A stretch of 38,013 bases of DNA from Polaromonas sp. GTDB taxonomy: Bacteria > Pseudomonadota > Gammaproteobacteria > Burkholderiales > Burkholderiaceae_C. Within the stretch, counting starts at the first letter, position 1, and every line of letters begins with the position of its first letter. The DNA is taken from NCBI GenBank assembly GCA_021153985.1, contig JAJKJM010000006.1, positions 1 to 38,013 on the forward strand, read 5' to 3'. The notes under the pieces are model-generated. The model worked only from the letters and a program-made list of their open reading frames with translations, ran no database searches and had not been told where the DNA came from. The translations under genes and the position numbers were made by a program. Positions 34,881 through 38,013 of the stretch are shown piece after piece.

Positions 34881-35357
34881 TCAGGGGTTTGTTGCGCCGC
34901 CGAAACCATTTTGCCGCCAGGCTTCAAACACCGTGACGGCAACGGTGTTGGAGAGGTTCAGGCTGCGCTGGCCGGCCTGCATGGGTACCCGCAGGCGTTG
35001 GGCCGGGGCAAAGGATTCCCGCAACTCCGGCGCCAGGCCGCGGGTTTCGGCGCCGAACACCAGCCAGTCGCCGGGTTGGAAGCGCGCGTCGTAGACACTG
35101 CCCGACCCGCGGGTGGTCATGGCAAAAAGCCGGCCAGGGGGTGGTTGCTCACTTTCGAGAAAGGCTTGCCAACTGGCGTGCCGCAGCACTTTCGCGTATT
35201 CGTGATAGTCCAGGCCTGCGCGCCGCATGTGTTTGTCATCCATCGAAAACCCCAGTGGCTCCACCAGGTGCAGGCGGCAGCCGGTGTTGGCCGCCAGCCG
35301 GATCACGTTGCCGGTGTTGGGGGGGATTTCGGGTTCGACCAGGACGATATTGAACAT
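34881..35357 (-). CDS. trmL: tRNA (cytidine(34)-2'-O)-methyltransferase
   Basis: 158 residues, the normal TrmL length. SPOUT-family motifs are all visible: EPEIPPNTGNVIRLAANTG (motif 1), VFGAETRGLAPEL (motif 2) and RSLNLSNTVAVTVFEAWRQ (motif 3, forming the knotted SAM site). The enzyme 2'-O-methylates the wobble nucleotide 34 of tRNA-Leu isoacceptors. The comF gene lies 48 bases upstream on the same strand. Confidence 0.95.
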   Translation of the reverse strand: MFNIVLVEPEIPPNTGNVIRLAANTGCRLHLVEPLGFSMDDKHMRRAGLDYHEYAKVLRHASWQAFLESEQPPPGRLFAMTTRGSGSVYDARFQPGDWLVFGAETRGLAPELRESFAPAQRLRVPMQAGQRSLNLSNTVAVTVFEAWRQNGFGGATNP

Positions 35358-35405
35358 GCGGGAGACCGGGGTGCAGGGGGAATGGCGGGTGGGCGAGCCG
35401 GGATT

Positions 35406-36194
35406 CTAGGTGGGCGCCGTGCGCGCAAGAACCACGGCCGTGACGTGCGAAGCACCCGCATCCCGCAAAACCTGCGCCGCCGTGTAGATGGATGCGCCGC
35501 TGGTCATCACGTCATCGACCAGCACCACACGCCGGCCTTGCAGTTCTGCCGCGCGCAGCGGGTCGACCTGAAAAGCGCCCTTGACATTGGCCAGCCGCTC
35601 TTTGCGCTTGAGCTGGCTTTGCGGGCGGGTATGCCGCACGCGCAGCAGCAGCCCGGCATCGGTGCGGGCCGGCGTGCGCGTCTGCCGTGCCAGTTCCACG
35701 CACAGCTCCCAGGCTTGGTTGAAGCCTCGCGTCTGCAGGCGCTGCACGGCCAGGGGCATGGGCAGTACCCAGTCTTGCGGGCTCAACCCGGCAAACACCT
35801 CGGCGGTGCCGGGAGTCTGGAGCAGCAGGCCGGCGAAAAACCCGGCCCAGCCGTGCTGCCCGCCGAATTTGTAGCCGGCGATCAAGGTGGACCACGGGTA
35901 CGCGTAGTGCAAACCGGCCACGGCGCCATCCAGCGGAGACGGCTGGACGGCGCAGGCGCCGCACAGTAGCGGACCCGTCCTGAGGCCCATCGACAGGTCA
36001 GCGGGCAACGCCAGGGCGCAACGCCCACAGCGGGCTGTCGGCGGCGCAAAGCGTGCGACGCAGGGCCCGCAAACCTGATGCGCCGGCCAGCTGCGGCACA
36101 CGGCGCATTGGCTGGCAAAGCCGAAGCGAAAGCCCGCGAAAAGGCCGGAGGGCCGGGGCAGGAATGCGTGAGGAGAAAGCAGTCGTGTGAACAC
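35406..36194 (-). CDS. comF: ComF-family phosphoribosyltransferase-like protein
   Basis: 262 residues. Cys pairs near the N-terminus (CAVC, CGPC, CGRC, CGAC) form the zinc-ribbon region of ComF. The C-terminal PRTase domain has DWVLPMPLAVQRLQTRGFNQ, RKERLANVKGAF and the PRPP loop VVLVDDVMTSGAS. ComF proteins support DNA uptake during natural transformation; the E. coli homologue GntX supports growth on DNA. The start codon is GTG (36194), with no clear ribosome binding site, so it is less certain. It diverges from the methyltransferase gene with only 50 bases between. Confidence 0.92.
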   Translation of the reverse strand: MFTRLLSPHAFLPRPSGLFAGFRFGFASQCAVCRSWPAHQVCGPCVARFAPPTARCGRCALALPADLSMGLRTGPLLCGACAVQPSPLDGAVAGLHYAYPWSTLIAGYKFGGQHGWAGFFAGLLLQTPGTAEVFAGLSPQDWVLPMPLAVQRLQTRGFNQAWELCVELARQTRTPARTDAGLLLRVRHTRPQSQLKRKERLANVKGAFQVDPLRAAELQGRRVVLVDDVMTSGASIYTAAQVLRDAGASHVTAVVLARTAPT

Positions 36195-36244
36195 CGTGTC
36201 AATATACTCGCGTACTTTTCTGCGAACCGCACCGGCCTCTTTTC

Positions 36245-37150
36245 ATGACCACTTCCCACCAGCGCCCACCCACGCTAGACCCGATTGCCGTAGGCCGCTG
36301 GGAGCGCACCGCCCCGCCGGCCTCGCCGTGGCTTCATGAAGAGGTGGCGCGGCGGATGATGGACCGGCTGCAGTGGATCAAGCTGCAGCCCGGCTCCTGG
36401 ATTCATTGGGGCGCGTTGCGCGGGGGGCTGCAGGCGCATGCGCAACTCGCCGGCCTTTATCCCGGTTCACAGTGTTTTGTGGTTGAAGCCCATGCGGGAC
36501 GTGTGCAGGCAGCTATCAAAAAGATAGTAAAACCGTGGTGGCATCCGGGGCGATGGACAGCGCCTGCCGTGCGTTTTGAAGCACCCGCACCCGGCAGTGC
36601 CGACATGCTCTGGGCCAATATGGCGCTGCATGAGTCGGCCGACCCGCAGGCCTTGCTGGCGCAGTGGCATCAGGCACTCAAGGTCAATGGCTTTGTCATG
36701 TTTTCGTCCCTGGGCCCCGACACCGCCAAAGAACTGCGCGAGGTGTATGCGCAGCTGGGTTGGCCGCCGGCGAGCCACGAATTGACTGACATGCACGACT
36801 GGGGCGACATGCTGGTGCAAACCGGTTTTGCCGAGCCAGTGATGGACATGGAGCGCATCACGCTGACCTATGCGACGCCGGCGCGGCTGCTGCAAGATCT
36901 GGCTGAGTTGGGCCGTAATTTCCACCCGGCGCGATTTCCCGCCCTGCGGGGCAGGGCTTGGAAGGCGCGGCTTGAAGATGCGCTGGCCCGCCACCTCGTC
37001 AAAGGTGATGACGGAAGGCTGTCGCTCACTTTTGAAGTCATCTATGGCCATGCGCTGAAAGCGCCGCCCAAAATCAAGGTCAGCGCGCTCAGCGCGGTGT
37101 CGGTCGACGACATGCGCAGCATGCTGCAAGGCCAGCGGCCGGGCGCCTGA
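36245..37150 (+). CDS. BioC-like SAM-dependent methyltransferase
   Basis: 301 residues. The C-terminal half and layout match BioC-type malonyl-ACP O-methyltransferases (MLWANMALHESADPQALLAQ, KVNGFVMFSSLGPDTAKELR, HDWGDMLVQTGFAEPVMDME). The usual SAM-binding motif I (LDLGCGTG) is replaced by WIHWGALRGGLQAHAQ, so catalysis is uncertain. A GCTAT-type repeat at 36512 supplies the codons for AAIKKIVKP, just after the motif I region. Without bio genes nearby, a role in biotin synthesis is only a possibility. It diverges from comF and precedes the DUF2244 gene. Confidence 0.82.
   Translation: MTTSHQRPPTLDPIAVGRWERTAPPASPWLHEEVARRMMDRLQWIKLQPGSWIHWGALRGGLQAHAQLAGLYPGSQCFVVEAHAGRVQAAIKKIVKPWWHPGRWTAPAVRFEAPAPGSADMLWANMALHESADPQALLAQWHQALKVNGFVMFSSLGPDTAKELREVYAQLGWPPASHELTDMHDWGDMLVQTGFAEPVMDMERITLTYATPARLLQDLAELGRNFHPARFPALRGRAWKARLEDALARHLVKGDDGRLSLTFEVIYGHALKAPPKIKVSALSAVSVDDMRSMLQGQRPGA
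36512..36528. repeat. Dispersed palindrome, copy 6 (within methyltransferase gene)
   Basis: GCTAT, spacer caaaaag, ATAGT: one mismatch to the consensus right arm. It is translated in frame as part of AAIKKIVK. Confidence 0.55.
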
Positions 37151-37247
37151 GAACAGTTCCGGGGCCATATGTTGCGCGCCCGCTCATCCGCACGCGGCAA
37201 TCGGCCGGCAAGGGGTCTTTTCAGGGGGGCCGCAGGGCAAACCCGGC

Positions 37248-37253
37248 TACAAT
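37248..37253 (+). promoter_or_regulatory. Possible -10 element for the DUF2244 gene
   Basis: TACAAT in the context ggcTACAATtc, 82 bases before the DUF2244 ATG. No convincing -35 at 16-18 bases. The flanking AATTCAAAGCTGAATT is a small palindrome. Confidence 0.3.
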
Positions 37254-37334
37254 TCAAAGCTGAATTTTGGGGATGTTCCCAAGCCTCATGCGGCCAGTGC
37301 CCGGCACTGAACGCAGCTTTTTGAGGGTTGCCAT

Positions 37335-37835
37335 ATGTTGCAGCCAACGCCAGCGTTTCGTTTTGCCACCGCGCCCGCGCAGGGCGCCCACAGCCATGGT
37401 GCTGTGCTGTGGCTTCTCAAGCGTCACTGCTCACTCACTCCGGCCCAGCTGGGGTGGCTTTATGTGTCGCTGTGCGGTGTTTCGCTGGGTATCGCGGCAT
37501 TTTTCTGGGCACAGGGCGCCACCATGGTGATGCCTTTTGCCTGGGCTGAGCTGGTGGCGGTGGGGGCGGCTTTTGTGGTGTACGCCCGTCATGCGGGAGA
37601 CGGTGAAAAAATCGTCCTCGAAGGCGGGCAGCTGGTGGTGGAGCTGGAAACGGCAGGGCGCACCGAGCGGGCTGAGTTCAACCGCGAATGGGTGAGGATT
37701 GAGCCCAAGGCAGAAGACGGTTCGCTGATTGAAGTGTCCGGCCAGGGGCGGTCGGTGCGGGTAGGGCGCCATGTGCGGCCGGAATTGCGTCCGGCACTGG
37801 CGCGCGAGATCCGCATGGCGCTGCGAGGCGGCTGA
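37335..37835 (+). CDS. DUF2244 family integral membrane protein
   Basis: 166 residues. A short N-terminal segment precedes two membrane helices (~39-57 LGWLYVSLCGVSLGIAAFFW and ~65-84 MPFAWAELVAVGAAFVVYA), then a soluble beta-rich C-terminal domain with EKIVLEGGQLVVE, FNREWVRIEP and VRVGRHVRPELRPALAREIR, the DUF2244 signature. In related genomes it precedes cytochrome c oxidase genes, and the next start codon here fits that. Function is unknown; a link to oxidase assembly is inferred from context only. Confidence 0.88.
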   Translation: MLQPTPAFRFATAPAQGAHSHGAVLWLLKRHCSLTPAQLGWLYVSLCGVSLGIAAFFWAQGATMVMPFAWAELVAVGAAFVVYARHAGDGEKIVLEGGQLVVELETAGRTERAEFNREWVRIEPKAEDGSLIEVSGQGRSVRVGRHVRPELRPALAREIRMALRGG

Positions 37836-37902
37836 CGGACATCGAGGAGGCTGAAAGTCTCGCGTCAGTTCAGGCGGCGGCCGGAGGGTCCGCCGCTAAC
37901 TT

Positions 37903-37908
37903 TATAAT
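37903..37908 (+). promoter_or_regulatory. Perfect -10 hexamer upstream of the last gene
   Basis: TATAAT, 56 bases before the ATG at 37964. The -35 region is GC-rich and poor. Confidence 0.4.
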
Positions 37909-37963
37909 CAGCAGGTTAATTTGGTCGGTAACGTCGGTAATTGAAGCAGAAAAAGTGATCACG

Positions 37964-38013
37964 ATGAACGTAAGCAACACCATGAGCAAAATGACACGGC
38001 TTGGCATGCAGCA
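37964..38013 (+). CDS. coxB: Start of a gene, probably cytochrome c oxidase subunit II (3' partial)
   Basis: Sixteen codons (MNVSNTMSKMTRLGMQ) run off the window. The basic N-terminus could begin a signal peptide; in-frame ATGs at 37982 and 37991 are alternative starts. Identification as coxB rests only on position after a DUF2244 gene in this kind of organism, so it is tentative. Confidence 0.35.
   Translation, partial: MNVSNTMSKMTRLGMQ

Overview
The window reads as chromosomal DNA of a betaproteobacterium, most likely Burkholderiales, family Comamonadaceae (Polaromonas/Rhodoferax-like). The evidence is high GC with strong third-position GC bias, a pca cluster with an IclR-type regulator, the order comF - methyltransferase - DUF2244 - (cox) seen in that family, and a dispersed short palindrome of a kind familiar from its genomes. 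The placement is inference from gene content; no database search was possible.

Layout. (1) 2-10407 (+): two overlapping genes for a very large cell-surface system. One is a >2000-residue DUF11/SdrD-B-type repeat protein (5' end outside the window). The other is a 1381-residue outer-membrane protein with a periplasmic OmpA-like domain and a C-terminal beta-barrel. (2) 10596-10670 (-): tRNA-Arg(CCT). (3) 10736-16710 (-): tamA-tamB, the outer-membrane translocation and assembly module. (4) 16773-20615 (-): a compact run transcribed as MoxR AAA ATPase, small glycine-rich membrane protein, GNAT acetyltransferase, a low-GC PutAbiC-type putative phage abortive-infection protein, and a CoxE-like VWA protein. 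The AbiC-like gene looks like an acquired defence gene slotted into a housekeeping MoxR/VWA operon. (5) 20748-22346: dihaem cytochrome c, DUF1841 protein (convergent, with a shared terminator) and a small membrane protein. (6) 22464-25987: beta-ketoadipate pathway, pcaR-like regulator divergent from pcaIJF, with a three-half-site operator candidate between them. (7) 26147-30397 (+): TauE/SafE permease, an adenylate cyclase-FHA fusion and a membrane-anchored Ser/Thr kinase, the last two forming a likely signalling pair. (8) 30618-33151 (-): KefC-type K+/H+ antiporter with its KefF-like quinone-reductase partner. (9) 33218-34357 (+): orphan ParA-like ATPase and MaoC-type hydratase. (10) 34372-36194 (-): hypothetical protein, trmL, comF. 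(11) 36245-38013 (+): BioC-like methyltransferase, DUF2244 protein, and the first codons of what is probably coxB.

Beyond genes, the sequence holds six copies (four exact, two degenerate) of a GCTAT-N7-ATAGC palindrome, three of them inside coding sequences. There is also a large inverted repeat after the kinase gene and a CGCAGAT repeat cluster before the pca region. No CRISPR array, rRNA, IS element or prophage was seen. No gene-free stretch exceeds 300 bases except 10408-10735, which contains the tRNA.
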